A program made the translations under genes and the position numbers. Below are positions 44,414 through 54,381 of a stretch of DNA of 64,000 bases, one piece after another (the first letter of the stretch is position 1; every line of letters begins with the position of its first letter). The notes below the pieces were generated by a model, which worked only from the letters and a program-made list of their open reading frames with translations, was not told the DNA's origin and ran no database searches. The stretch lies in contig NZ_CP060131.1 of assembly GCF_014235185.1 (NCBI RefSeq), positions 3,851,501 through 3,915,500 on the forward strand, given 5' to 3'. The DNA is from Pseudonocardia petroleophila. Lineage in GTDB: Bacteria > Actinomycetota > Actinomycetes > Mycobacteriales > Pseudonocardiaceae.

Positions 44414-45601
44414 TCAAGACGGGTCCTCGGTCGGGGTGGCGCGGGTGGGCTCGTCGGGCAGGCCGAGCTCGTCGAGGATCCGGTCGGTGTGCTCGCCGAG
44501 GGCGGGCACGGCGCCCATCGGAAGTTCGACGTCACGGAAGGTCATCGGCGGCAGCACGCCGCGGATGTCGCCGGCCTCGGTGGACACGGCGCGCCAGCGG
44601 TCCCGCTCGTGTAGCTGCGGGTGCTCGACCAGCTGCGCGGTGGTGTTGATCTGGGCGGCTGGGATCCCGGCCGCGGGCGAGACGCTCGTCGAGCGCGGCG
44701 GTGGTCCATCCGGAGATGTGTGCGGCGACGGCGGCGTCGCAGTCGGTGCGGTGCCGGACCCGGTCGAGGTTGGTGGCGAAGCGGGGGTCGGTGGACAGGG
44801 CGGGGGCGCCGAAGACGTCGCCGACCAGGGTGTGCCAACCCCGGTCGTTCTGGACGCCGATGAGGATCTCGCCGTCCGCGGTCGGGTAGGCGTCGTAGGG
44901 GGCGATCGCGGCGTGGCTCAGGCCCATCCGCGGGATCTGGCGGCCGCCGTAGAGCTGCATGTAGAGGGGGTGGCCCATCCACTCGACCGCGGAGTCGAAC
45001 ATCGACACGTCGACCACGGCGCCCGCTCCGGTGCGCTCGCGCCGGAACAGGGCGGCCAGGACGGATGTGGCCGCGTAGAGGCCGGCGGCGATGTCCGCGT
45101 TGGGCACCCCCGTCTTGGTCGGGGTGTCGGGGGTGCCGGTGACGGCGACCATTCCGGACTCGGCCTGCACGAGCATGTCGTAGGCCTTGCGGTCCCGGTG
45201 CGGCCCGCCGGTGCCGTAGCCCGAGATGTTGACGACGACGAGGCGCGGATCGGTGGCCCGGAGCGTGTCGGCGTCGAGCCCGAGCCGGTCCACGACGCCG
45301 GGGGCGGTGTTGTGCAGGAACACGTCGGCCCGGGCGACGAGCTCGTGCACGACGCGGCGGCCGTGCTCGGACTTCAGGTCCACGGCGAGGGACTCCTTGC
45401 CGCGGTTGAGCCAGACGAAGTGGGTGGCCAGGCCGAGTACGGCGTCGTCGTAGTGGCGGGCGAAGTCGCCCTCCCCTGGACGTTCGATCTTGACGACGCG
45501 GGCGCCGAGGTCGGCCAGGTGCCGGGTCGCGATCGGCCCGGCGACGGCCTGCTCGAGCGCAACGACGGTGATGCCGGCCAGGGGCAGCTCCGGTGCGGGG
45601 G

Positions 45602-45605
<4 letters not shown>
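44414..45605 (-). pseudogene. CaiB/BaiF family CoA transferase, frameshifted
   Basis: From the GTG that overlaps the ACAD stop the protein reads as a class III CoA transferase: GITVVALEQAVAGP, RHLADLGARVVKIERP, FVWLNRGKESLAVDLK, the catalytic-Asp region YDMLVQAESGM, and GVPNADIAAG. After AALDERLA the frame breaks at about 44,667-44,680 (CCGGCCGCGGGCG). Continuing one frame over gives GIPAAQIN and an intact end ending TEDPS. The total length, 1,192 bp, is one base more than a multiple of three, consistent with a single inserted base. Either a recent pseudogene or a sequencing error; intact it would have 396 residues. Confidence 0.82.
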
Positions 45606-46786
<1,181 letters not shown>

Positions 46787-46828
46787 GCGTCGATCGTCGC
46801 CCGCAATCCAGAGCGAGTCCAAGACTAG

Positions 46829-46841
46829 AATACCGGCTATT
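46829..46841. promoter_or_regulatory. LysR-type operator AATA-CCGGC-TATT
   Basis: An AT-rich inverted repeat in the 87-bp gap between the divergent LysR regulator and the ACAD/CoA-transferase operon, the usual place for a LysR box controlling both directions. Confidence 0.6.
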
Positions 46842-46873
46842 GTTGCTCACGGAGCATCAATGAGGGGCGCGAG

Positions 46874-47767
46874 ATGGATGTGCAGAGACTGCGAATCTTT
46901 GTCGCAATCGCCGAGGAGCTGCACTTCGGCCGGGCGGCCGAGCGGCTGCACCTTGCGCAGCCCTACCTGAGCCGCTGCGTGCGCGTGCTGGAGGCCGACC
47001 TCGGTACGGACGTCTTCCGGCGCACCACGCGCAGGGTCGAGCTGACGCCGGCCGGTTCGGCGCTGTTGCCGCACGCGCGTGCGCTGCTGGCCCGCACCGA
47101 CGAGGCGCGCGCGGCGGTGACGGCCGCGCGGGACGGCCGCAGCGGCCGGGTCCGGATCTCCTTCGCCGGGCCGTCGGCCCACGTGGCGGTCGGCCGGCTG
47201 GCCCGCGCGGTGCGCGAGCAGCACCCGCTGGTCGACCTCGACCTCCGGCCCGGCCGCTACGGCACCGCGGCCGTGGCCGAGCTGCTCGACGACGAGGCCG
47301 ATCTGGTGCTGGCCCGGTTCGCCGCACCTCCGGTCGGGGTCGCCAACCGCAGCGTGGCGCGCGACCGGTGCGTCGTCGCCGTGCCCGTCCGGCACCGGCT
47401 CGCCGACGCCGCAGAGGTGCGGATCACCGATTTCCGTGACGAGCCGTTCGTCGCCTTCCCCGAGTCGTTCGGGTCGGCCGTGCGCGCGACGCTGGTCGAG
47501 CGCTGCCAGGCAGCCGGCTTCGCCCCGCGGTTCGCGCAGCCGGCACCCGATTCATGGACGGCCACGGCGCTCGTATCCGCCGGAGTCGGCCTGCATTTCA
47601 CGACGGCCAGCGCTGTCGCGCACCTCCCCCTCGACGGCGTCCGCGTACGCGAGATCGCCGATCCGCTGCCCCTGATCGACGTGTACCTCATGTGGCGCCG
47701 CGACGACGACTCATCTGTCCTACGGCGGGTCTTGCGGACCTCGGAGGAGATACTTCCCGGACGCTGA
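46874..47767 (+). CDS. LysR-family transcriptional regulator
   Basis: This 297-residue LTTR begins MDVQRLRIFVAIAEELHFGRAAERLHLAQPYLSRCVRVLE (in two parts), the standard N-terminal winged helix-turn-helix. A two-lobed effector domain follows (SGRVRISFAGPSAHV, FGSAVRATLVERC). It is divergent from the ACAD/CaiB operon and presumably activates it when the inducer is present. Length and order of domains are normal. Confidence 0.92.
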   Translation: MDVQRLRIFVAIAEELHFGRAAERLHLAQPYLSRCVRVLEADLGTDVFRRTTRRVELTPAGSALLPHARALLARTDEARAAVTAARDGRSGRVRISFAGPSAHVAVGRLARAVREQHPLVDLDLRPGRYGTAAVAELLDDEADLVLARFAAPPVGVANRSVARDRCVVAVPVRHRLADAAEVRITDFRDEPFVAFPESFGSAVRATLVERCQAAGFAPRFAQPAPDSWTATALVSAGVGLHFTTASAVAHLPLDGVRVREIADPLPLIDVYLMWRRDDDSSVLRRVLRTSEEILPGR

Positions 47768-48081
47768 TGCCGCTACCGAGTGGTCGGTCGATGGGCGCCT
47801 TGGAGCTGGATCGCCCAACCAATACAGGACGAACGATGCCGATCCGCTCGTCGCTGCCGACGCCGACCGTGCCCCGGACGTACCGACTTCGACCACGTCG
47901 CCGACCCGCCCCCGGCTGGTCAGCGCCGACTCTTCGCTCTCGCGCCCGGTGCTGACCGCTGCGAGCTGCCTAGGCAGACGGTGAACTCGACTTGCCGGCC
48001 GGTCGGCCTCGACGTAGCGAACTCGGATCCAGTTTCCGGGTCTCCCAAGCCTCCTGATGTCTGCCGCTGCGAGGATCACGG
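47768..48081. other. Intergenic region, nothing recognised
   Basis: A 314-bp gap between convergent LysR and GAF/Fis regulator genes. Open frames exist on both strands but show irregular third-position composition and no recognisable domain. No strong hairpin or tRNA-like structure seen. Confidence 0.45.
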
Positions 48082-49872
48082 TCAGTCGCCGGTCGAGATC
48101 CGGTAGGTCTGCAGCTTGCGGTACAGCGTTGTCCGCCCGATGCCGAGTGCGGCCGCCGCCTTCGAGCGGTTACCGCCGCAGCGGTGCAGCGCGCTGACGA
48201 TCGCGTCACGCTCCGCGGTCTCGATCATGCTGAGCCCGCGGGGCGGAGCCTTCTGCATGCGCGGTGGGAGGTCGGCCGAGCTGATGCTGCGGCCGGCGCG
48301 GCGGCGCGCCAACTGTTCTACGGTCCGCCGGAGCTCGGCGAGGTTGCCGGGCCACGGCCAGGCCATGAGGGCTTGGAGCGCGTCCGAGGTGAACCGGGTG
48401 TCCCGCTGGCCGCGTGGGAGGCCGGCCACGATCTGGGAGACGAGGCGCGGCACCTCGGCGGACATCTCCGGTAGTGAGGGCAGCCGGACCGTCGTGCACA
48501 GCGCCGCGACCACGGCCGCGACGTCGTGGTGGGCGGTGTCCAGGTCGACGGTGAGCGCGACCGGCACGCTCGAGTCCTCGATGGCGGTCCTGATGCGGCG
48601 CAGGTCCTCGGCTGCCGCGTCGTGGACGTGGTGGAGCACGACGGCGGGCGCGCCGGTATCGGCGAGGGACTTCGGGCACCCGGTCCGGGCGAGGTCGACG
48701 ACGAGCGGCGGCGAGCCGGTCGCCTCGGCCAACGCCGCCGTGGCCGCGGTGAGCTTCCCGCTGCCCGCGGGGCCGTCGACGGCCAGGACCTCTCGGAAGC
48801 CGACCGCGCTCCTGAGCAGGTCGGAGATGTCGGGAACCGGATGCAGAGGCACCGGCGGCGAGGCGCTGCGGCGTGCCCGCCGATGGTCGGCGGACCGGTC
48901 GGGTTCGGGGCCACGCGGTGATTCGAGCAGTCGCACGCAGAAGGCCGGGCCGGTCGGCCCGACACCGTCGACGCGCTCCACGAGGGCGTCAGCCCGGCCG
49001 CTTGCCAGCCGGACCGCGCGCCGGTGCTTGCCCGCGCGCAGCCCGGACTCCGCAAGGTCGCACCAGAGCAGGGCGTGGGTCTCCGGCGTGATGTGGATGA
49101 GCCCGGCGGTGTTGCCGAAAGCCGTGTTCTCGGTGACGACGATGACCGGCTGCCGATCGGTGCGTGTCGCCAGCAGGAAGGCCTGGATCAGGATGCGTTC
49201 GTGAGCGCCCAGCATTGCGGTGAGGTTGCCCTCGATCTGTCGCCCGACGTCGGTGGCCATCGCGGTCATCAGCGGGCTGACCTGGTCGGATCGGCAGGCC
49301 AGCGCGAACGTGCCCAGCAGTTGCCCCGTGAACGGCTCGAAGATCGGTGTGCCCGCGCAGGTGAGGGGTCCGAGCAGCTCGTTGTAGTGCTCGAAGCCAT
49401 GCACCAGCAGCGGGCGGCGCTCGCGCGCCACCGTGCCCAAGCCGTTCGTGCCCATCGACAGCTCCGAGAAGTCGAACCCCTCTGCGGCACAGGAGTCGTC
49501 GAGAATCCGCAGCTGCTGGGGCTCCCCGGCGCGGCGCATGATGATGCGCCCCTGGTCGTCGCTGAGGAACATCGCCACGCGGGCGTCCCCGAGGTCGTCG
49601 CCGAGCCGGTCGAGGACCGGTGCCGCTGCGGTGTGCAGCCGCGGCTGCAGGTCGGTGACATCGGCGAGGTAGGGGACCTCGTGCCGGCCGACCGGTACCT
49701 CGGCGCCCACGCAGCGCCGCCAGCTGCGCTCGATGACCGCGCGGACACCGGACTGGGCAACAGGCGTAGCGAGAAGCCCCCGGTCCATGAGCCGCTCGAG
49801 GGCATGCCGCATCCGCGCCTGGTCGGGCTGGTTCGAGTGGGTCGGATCAGTGATGGTCGGTTCGCTTGGCAA
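48082..49872 (-). CDS. GAF/Fis-type (AcoR-like) transcriptional regulator
   Basis: This 596-residue protein has an N-terminal ERSWRRC segment and GAF domain with SELSMGTNGLGTV near 140, a degenerate AAA+ core (GPAGSGKLT; Walker B reads VVLHHVHD; no GAFTGA), and a C-terminal Fis HTH, NRSKAAAALGIGRTTLYRKLQ. It lies downstream of the esterase-BVMO pair on the same strand, separated by a perfect 20-bp terminator, so it is probably transcribed separately and controls that pair. It parallels the regulator at 40,917 but the two are clearly diverged. Confidence 0.9.
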   Translation of the reverse strand: MPSEPTITDPTHSNQPDQARMRHALERLMDRGLLATPVAQSGVRAVIERSWRRCVGAEVPVGRHEVPYLADVTDLQPRLHTAAAPVLDRLGDDLGDARVAMFLSDDQGRIIMRRAGEPQQLRILDDSCAAEGFDFSELSMGTNGLGTVARERRPLLVHGFEHYNELLGPLTCAGTPIFEPFTGQLLGTFALACRSDQVSPLMTAMATDVGRQIEGNLTAMLGAHERILIQAFLLATRTDRQPVIVVTENTAFGNTAGLIHITPETHALLWCDLAESGLRAGKHRRAVRLASGRADALVERVDGVGPTGPAFCVRLLESPRGPEPDRSADHRRARRSASPPVPLHPVPDISDLLRSAVGFREVLAVDGPAGSGKLTAATAALAEATGSPPLVVDLARTGCPKSLADTGAPAVVLHHVHDAAAEDLRRIRTAIEDSSVPVALTVDLDTAHHDVAAVVAALCTTVRLPSLPEMSAEVPRLVSQIVAGLPRGQRDTRFTSDALQALMAWPWPGNLAELRRTVEQLARRRAGRSISSADLPPRMQKAPPRGLSMIETAERDAIVSALHRCGGNRSKAAAALGIGRTTLYRKLQTYRISTGD

Positions 49873-49931
49873 ATGCCGCTCCTCGTCGTCGAGTCGGCGT
49901 GATCGGGCACCCGCTCCCGACGGTCCACCCT

Positions 49932-49979
49932 AGTCGGGCGGATGGCGCCGATCTCGCGGTCGGCGCCATCCGCCCGACT
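49932..49979. terminator. Perfect 20-bp hairpin terminator
   Basis: Arms 49932-49951 and 49960-49979 are perfectly complementary around an 8-nt loop. It sits 15 bp after the BVMO stop and before the regulator gene on the same strand, ending the esterase-BVMO transcript. Confidence 0.8.
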
Positions 49980-49994
49980 GTGCGGGCAGCAGCC

Positions 49995-51623
49995 TCAGAC
50001 GGAGGCCGGCTCGGCGTCGCGACGCATCGCGAAGCCCTCGTACCCGGCGCCTTCGACCTCGGCAAGCTTCTGCCGGTAGGCCCCCATCCCGGCCATGTAG
50101 AACATGACGGTGCTCTTCTTGCCGGCCACGTTCTGGCCGAAGATCCACGACTCGACCTTCGGGAACAGGGTCATGTTCGCGATGGTCGCGCAGAGCTCGG
50201 TCCACTCGTCCTCGGCCTGGCGCGTCGGCTCCACGGCCGCCACGCCGTCCCGCTCGGCGGTGCCGATCAGGTCGCTGATCCACTCCACCTGCGCCTCGAT
50301 GCTCGGCGGAAGGTTGGTGAACGGCCCGTTGGGCCCGAGGATCATGAACATGTTCGGGAAGCCGTGCGTGGACACGCCCAGGTAGCTGGTGGGCCCGTCG
50401 GTCCAGTACTCGTCGATGTGCTTCCCGTCGCGGCCGCGCAGGTCCATGGCACGGTAGTTGCCGTCGACGGCGTCGAACCCGGTCGCGAAGACGAGGACGT
50501 CGAGCTCGTGGACGACCCCGTCGGCCGTGCGGACCCCGGCCGGGGTGATCTCCTCGATCGGGTTCTCCTTGATCGACACCAGCGACACGTTGGCCCGGTT
50601 GAAGGTCTCGAAGTAGCCCTCGTTGCACAGCGGGCGCCGGGCGTAGGTGTCGGTCGGGGTGAGCTTGCGGGCGGTCTCCGGGTCGGTCACGGTCTCGGCG
50701 ATCTTGGACCGGATGAACGCCGCGGCGGCCTCGTTCGCCGCCGGGTCGGTGGCGACGTCGGCGAAGGTGCCGAACATGAACCGGAAGCCGTTGCCCTTGT
50801 CCCAGTTCTCCTGGAACACCCGCTGCCGCTCCTCGTCGGAGACGCTCGCGGCCTCGACACCGCTCTCCTGGAAGCCGAAGGCCACCACCGAGTTACGGAC
50901 CTGCTCCCAGATCGCGTCGAAGTTCTCCTTCGTCTCGGCGACCTCGGACTTCTCGACCGGGCCGTTGCCGGACGGTACGACGTACTGCGGCGAGCGCTGG
51001 AAGACCGTCAGCTGGTCGGCGGTCTTGGCGGCCTGGACGATGAACTGGGTGCCGGTGGAACCGGTTCCGATCACCCCGACGCGCTTGCCGGTGATGTCGA
51101 GGTCGGCCGGCCAGGCGTTGGTGTGGGTGAGGGTGCCGGCGAAGCGGTCGATGCCGGGGATGGCGGGCATGTTGGTCTTCGCGAGCAGGCCCAGCGCCGT
51201 CACCAGGTACCGGCTGGTGAACTCCTCGCCGGTGCTCGTGCGGACCTGCCAGACGTTGCGCGCCTCGTCGAACACCGCGCCCGTGACCTCGGTGTCGAGC
51301 TGGATGTCGCGGCGCAGGTCGTAGCGGTCCACGACGTGGTTGAGGTAGCGCTCGATCTCGGGCTGCTCGAGGTAGCGGGTGGTCCAGTCCCACTCCTGCA
51401 GCAGGTCCTTGTCGAAGGAGTAGCGGTAGACGAAGCCCTCGGTGTCGGACTTGGCGCCGGGGTAGCGGTTGAAGTACCAGGTGCCGCCGACGCCGCCGCC
51501 CTTCTCGAAGGCCCGGACGGTCAGCCCGCGCTCGTTGCGCAGCTTGTGCAGCATGTAGATGCCGCCGAACCCGCTGCCGATCACGATGGCGTCGAAGTCC
51601 ACGGTCGTCGTGGTGTCACTCAT
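49995..51623 (-). CDS. FAD-dependent Baeyer-Villiger monooxygenase (type I)
   Basis: This is a 542-residue BVMO. GSGFGG (16-21) for FAD, FAGTLTHTNAWP (161-172) matching the FxGxxxHxxxWP fingerprint, GTGSTG near 186 for NADPH and FATGFDAVDG near 380. YPGAKSD near 54 follows the cyclohexanone/cyclopentanone monooxygenase pattern. It is preceded in the same transcript by an HSL-type esterase, giving the classic ketone to ester to alcohol plus acid pair. It differs throughout from the BVMO at 3,469. Confidence 0.94.
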   Translation of the reverse strand: MSDTTTTVDFDAIVIGSGFGGIYMLHKLRNERGLTVRAFEKGGGVGGTWYFNRYPGAKSDTEGFVYRYSFDKDLLQEWDWTTRYLEQPEIERYLNHVVDRYDLRRDIQLDTEVTGAVFDEARNVWQVRTSTGEEFTSRYLVTALGLLAKTNMPAIPGIDRFAGTLTHTNAWPADLDITGKRVGVIGTGSTGTQFIVQAAKTADQLTVFQRSPQYVVPSGNGPVEKSEVAETKENFDAIWEQVRNSVVAFGFQESGVEAASVSDEERQRVFQENWDKGNGFRFMFGTFADVATDPAANEAAAAFIRSKIAETVTDPETARKLTPTDTYARRPLCNEGYFETFNRANVSLVSIKENPIEEITPAGVRTADGVVHELDVLVFATGFDAVDGNYRAMDLRGRDGKHIDEYWTDGPTSYLGVSTHGFPNMFMILGPNGPFTNLPPSIEAQVEWISDLIGTAERDGVAAVEPTRQAEDEWTELCATIANMTLFPKVESWIFGQNVAGKKSTVMFYMAGMGAYRQKLAEVEGAGYEGFAMRRDAEPASV

Positions 51624-51662
51624 GAGGGTGCTCCTGTCGGTGAGGGAGGTGGGCGGGCGGCG

Positions 51663-52592
51663 TCAGCCGCGGTACCAGTCGGCGACCGCGGCGATCTCGG
51701 CGTCGGCCTCCGGCGCGTTTCCGGCGAGGAACGGGTAGACGTGCTGCATGCCCTCGGCGACGGTCAGGGTGACGTCGACCCCGGCGGCCTCGGCCCGCTC
51801 GGCGAGCCGGGTGGCGTTGTCCAGCAGAGACTCCGCTCCGCCCGCGTTGATGTAGAGACGGGGGAAGCCGGTGAAGTCGGCGTAGAGGGGGTTGGCCAGC
51901 GGTGTGGACGCGGGGACGGCGCCGCCCGCGAGCACGCCGGCGATCATGCCTTCGAGCAGCGGCACGGTGATGAGGGCGTCGGTGGCGTCGTTGGTCACCA
52001 GGGTCTCGCCCTTGTTCTCCATGTCCAGCCACGGGGAGAACGCGATCACCCGGCCGGGCAGCGGCTTGCCCTGCTCGCGCAGCGCCAGCGCGATCGCGAC
52101 GGCCAGGTTGCCGCCCGCCGAATCGCCGATCGTGGTGATGTCGCCCGGTGCTATGCCGCGCTCGGTCAGCGCGGTGAACGCCGCGACGCCGTCCTCCACC
52201 TGCGCCGGGTGCGGGTGCTCCGGGGCGCGGCGATAGTCCAGGACGAACGCCGTGACGCCCAGCGCCTTGGCGACGTGCGCTGCGAGCTTGCGGTGGCTCG
52301 ACGCCGAGCCGACGGCGAACCCACCGCCGTGCGTATAGAGCAGCACCTGCGAGGCGTCCGCACCGGCGGGCAGAGCCCAGATCCCCGGGACTCCGCCGAC
52401 GACCTCCTCGCGATAGGTCACGTCTTCCGGCTCGCGGGTGGGCTGGTGCCACTCGTCGAAGATGCTGCGGAACAGCCGCATGGAGAGGTCGGGTGTGGTA
52501 GCGATGATGTTCGACCAGTCCGCGTAGAGCGCCCGCAGCGCGTCGGACTCGGGCGAGGTGGACGTCGGCCGAACCGACGGAGCCGCAGTCAT
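51663..52592 (-). CDS. HSL-family alpha/beta hydrolase (esterase)
   Basis: This is a 309-residue hormone-sensitive-lipase-type esterase. The oxyanion motif is HGGGF near 83, nucleophile Ser is in GDSAGGN near 153, and the late His in GMQHVYPF near 280. An AAGGAGG site 5-6 nt before the ATG fixes the start; the longer in-frame reading from 52,664 lacks one. It is followed 39 bp later by the BVMO and should hydrolyse the ester or lactone that the BVMO makes. An IclR-type inverted repeat lies about 100 bp upstream. Confidence 0.92.
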   Translation of the reverse strand: MTAAPSVRPTSTSPESDALRALYADWSNIIATTPDLSMRLFRSIFDEWHQPTREPEDVTYREEVVGGVPGIWALPAGADASQVLLYTHGGGFAVGSASSHRKLAAHVAKALGVTAFVLDYRRAPEHPHPAQVEDGVAAFTALTERGIAPGDITTIGDSAGGNLAVAIALALREQGKPLPGRVIAFSPWLDMENKGETLVTNDATDALITVPLLEGMIAGVLAGGAVPASTPLANPLYADFTGFPRLYINAGGAESLLDNATRLAERAEAAGVDVTLTVAEGMQHVYPFLAGNAPEADAEIAAVADWYRG

Positions 52593-52693
52593 GTGGTCCT
52601 CCTTGACCTGTGGCGCGAGCTCTCCCGTGCTGGGCCCGGGCTCACGCTGTGCGTTCTGGCTCACACTGTGGCGACCGTCTCGCCGCCGTAGTT

Positions 52694-52708
52694 GTTCCGA
52701 TATGGAAC
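52694..52708. promoter_or_regulatory. IclR-type operator GTTCC-GATAT-GGAAC
   Basis: GTTCC and GGAAC arms with a 5-bp AT-rich centre match the general form of IclR-family operators. It lies about 100 bp before the esterase start, a natural position for controlling the esterase-BVMO operon, though no IclR gene is in the window. Confidence 0.55.
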
Positions 52709-53070
52709 GCTCCGCTGCGTCGACCGGAGGGGCGCCGTCACCTGCGCCGGTGACATGACGGCATCATGTAGGCCATCCGCAGCGGTGTAGGTGCCCGGAA
52801 GGCACCGCAGGCTCGGCCAGCTGGGGAGGCCGGTCGCGATTGACCGCGGCCAGTCCATCTCACCGTAGGCGGCCATTTACCGCCCCGGTGACGGCCAGTG
52901 TTCTCCCCGCTGGCGTCCGCCGAACAGCGACGTGCCGCCAGATATGTCCCCGGTGATCGAGCATCCGATGCCCGCGGCGAGGGTCTGCGGTGAAGCGCGG
53001 GCGAGCCCGCTGTGTCCAGCCCCGGGCCGTCGCCCGGTTTGGTCGCCCGTCGAAGGCACCGACAGCGGTT

Positions 53071-53087
53071 GATCCACGTCGTGGATC
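53071..53087. promoter_or_regulatory. Perfect palindrome GATCCACG-T-CGTGGATC
   Basis: Two complementary 8-nt arms around a single T. It lies in non-coding DNA near the presumed start of the mobile-element region; it could be an operator or a protein-binding site used in element maintenance. Confidence 0.4.
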
Positions 53088-53172
53088 GTCAGGCACTGGC
53101 CTCGTGCATTGCTCCTTCAGCGTCCGACCGTGCGTCGCTGCCAGGCGGTGGGTGACCCGACCCTGCCCGCCG

Positions 53173-53267
53173 GCGGTCTCACGAGCGAAGGGCCGAGCCC
53201 CCGCCCGATGCCGAGTGAGACCGCTTCAGTTGGTCGTCGCCTGATCGCCATGCCCGTGCGGTCTCAC
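53173..53267. repeat. Three GCGGTCTCAC motifs (two direct, one inverted)
   Basis: GCGGTCTCAC occurs at 53173-53182 and 53258-53267, both followed two bases later by CGAAGGG, and as its reverse complement GTGAGACCGC at 53215-53224. The last copy ends 18 bp before the ATG of the next gene. This arrangement suggests operator iterons for an unknown DNA-binding protein. Confidence 0.45.
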
Positions 53268-53285
53268 ATCGAAGGGACCACTGTC

Positions 53286-53720
53286 ATGACCATAGTTCCG
53301 AGCTCGTTCCCGACGATCCCCGCCGGCCTGTTGCGCGTCGGGGACCTCATCCACCACCCTGGCCACCGCGCCGTCGCCTACGTCCTCGTGGCTCGGGTAG
53401 CCGTGGTCGACGGCGTGGTGCACCTAATGGTGTACGACGCCGCACACCCCGACGGCATCCCGGCGACCTACCGGCCCGACGAGCGGTTGCTGCTGGCGTG
53501 TCGGGACCTGATCGAACCCGCCGACGGACTTCGGGCGTGGACCGACGCGAGCTGGCGGCGCTCGCACCGGCGTGGGGCGGCGATCGCGCTGATGGACCAG
53601 ATCCGTGCCCGAAGCGTCGGGGTGCCCGCGATCATCGGTGCTGACAACAACGTTGATTCGGAGATCGGTCGGCTACGCGGTCGCGACCCACTGCCGCCCC
53701 CGGGTGGTGTCGATCGCTGA
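53286..53720 (+). CDS. Hypothetical protein (element-associated)
   Basis: This 144-residue protein has strong third-position GC bias and a GAAGGGA site before the ATG, so it is likely real. The N-terminal part (LRVGDLIHHPGHRAVAYVLVARVAVVDGVVHLMVYDA, read in pieces) looks like a small beta-barrel, and the C-terminal half is charged and helical (WRRSHRRGAAIALMDQIRARSVG). No recognised motif. Its end overlaps the next gene by about 14 bp, implying co-expression. Confidence 0.65.
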   Translation: MTIVPSSFPTIPAGLLRVGDLIHHPGHRAVAYVLVARVAVVDGVVHLMVYDAAHPDGIPATYRPDERLLLACRDLIEPADGLRAWTDASWRRSHRRGAAIALMDQIRARSVGVPAIIGADNNVDSEIGRLRGRDPLPPPGGVDR

Positions 53721-54381
53721 GCTGGCCGATCTGTTGGACATGCAGCATTGCAACGGCTCGCTGGTGCTGGACGTCGACCAGCCCGCGGTGCGCGCTGTTC
53801 CTACCCTGTTCGTGCAGCTGAAGGACGTCGAGGGCGGTGGCGGGTCGTGGAATGGCGGGGACGTCGTCGCGATCGTGTCCGAGTGGTTTGCCCGGTTGGG
53901 GTTCGACCCGGACCGGACGCTCGACCAGCTCGGAGGTCGTGTCGTCACCACCTCCCCGAGCTGCGGCGCGGCCGGCCGCCGCCTTGGCGACGAGGTCGGC
54001 CGCCCGAGGTCGAAGCCCGATCACGACGTGCCCGGCGCGGACGGCGGGTTCGCGGTGATCGATCTGGACCGGGTCGCCGAGCTGGTCCGCGCCGCGGGTG
54101 TCGAGTGTGTGATCGACACCCTGGGTGGTGGCGTCGCCGTGCTGCTGGCCGGGGCACCGACCGAGGAGCCGGCGTGGGCGTTTCCGTGGGCGGTGCAGGC
54201 CGGACCTGGCCGATTCGACTGGGACGAACCGTCGTGGGCCTCGACCCGGGACCTGCGAGTCGGCCCGGACACCGCCGACGGGGACGCCGCGGTACTGGTT
54301 CGGGAACTCGGCGCGGTGACTGAGGAGCAGATCGCCGACCTGGTCGTCACCAGTCCATGCGCCTGGGTCGGGCGACGCTGA
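53707..54381 (+). CDS. Hypothetical protein (element-associated)
   Basis: This 224-residue protein starts at a GTG (VSIAELADLLD) inside the end of the previous gene; the GTG three bases earlier is equivalent. It contains two short repeats of a VxxLxxLLxAxGVxxxI type and acidic segments, with no membrane segment. I do not recognise the family. Coding bias is good through most of its length. Operon partner of the 144-residue protein. Confidence 0.6.
   Translation: MSIAELADLLDMQHCNGSLVLDVDQPAVRAVPTLFVQLKDVEGGGGSWNGGDVVAIVSEWFARLGFDPDRTLDQLGGRVVTTSPSCGAAGRRLGDEVGRPRSKPDHDVPGADGGFAVIDLDRVAELVRAAGVECVIDTLGGGVAVLLAGAPTEEPAWAFPWAVQAGPGRFDWDEPSWASTRDLRVGPDTADGDAAVLVRELGAVTEEQIADLVVTSPCAWVGRR

Larger units (their letters stand above)
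52593..53285. other. Intergenic region between catabolic and element-like DNA
   Basis: About 690 bp without a convincing gene. It holds an IclR-type operator (52,694), a perfect 17-bp palindrome (53,071) and three GCGGTCTCAC copies (53,173-53,267). Gene content changes from catabolic to mobile-element type across it, so the left boundary of the element may lie here; no second copy of the tRNA fragment is visible. Confidence 0.5.

Noticed and set aside
47720-48079. Minus-strand 119-codon frame between two regulators
   Set aside because: Overlaps the LysR end, irregular codon bias, no domain recognised.
49866-52691. A 941-codon plus-strand open frame across the BVMO and esterase
   Set aside because: Shadow of minus-strand genes that carry clear catalytic motifs; low-complexity translation.
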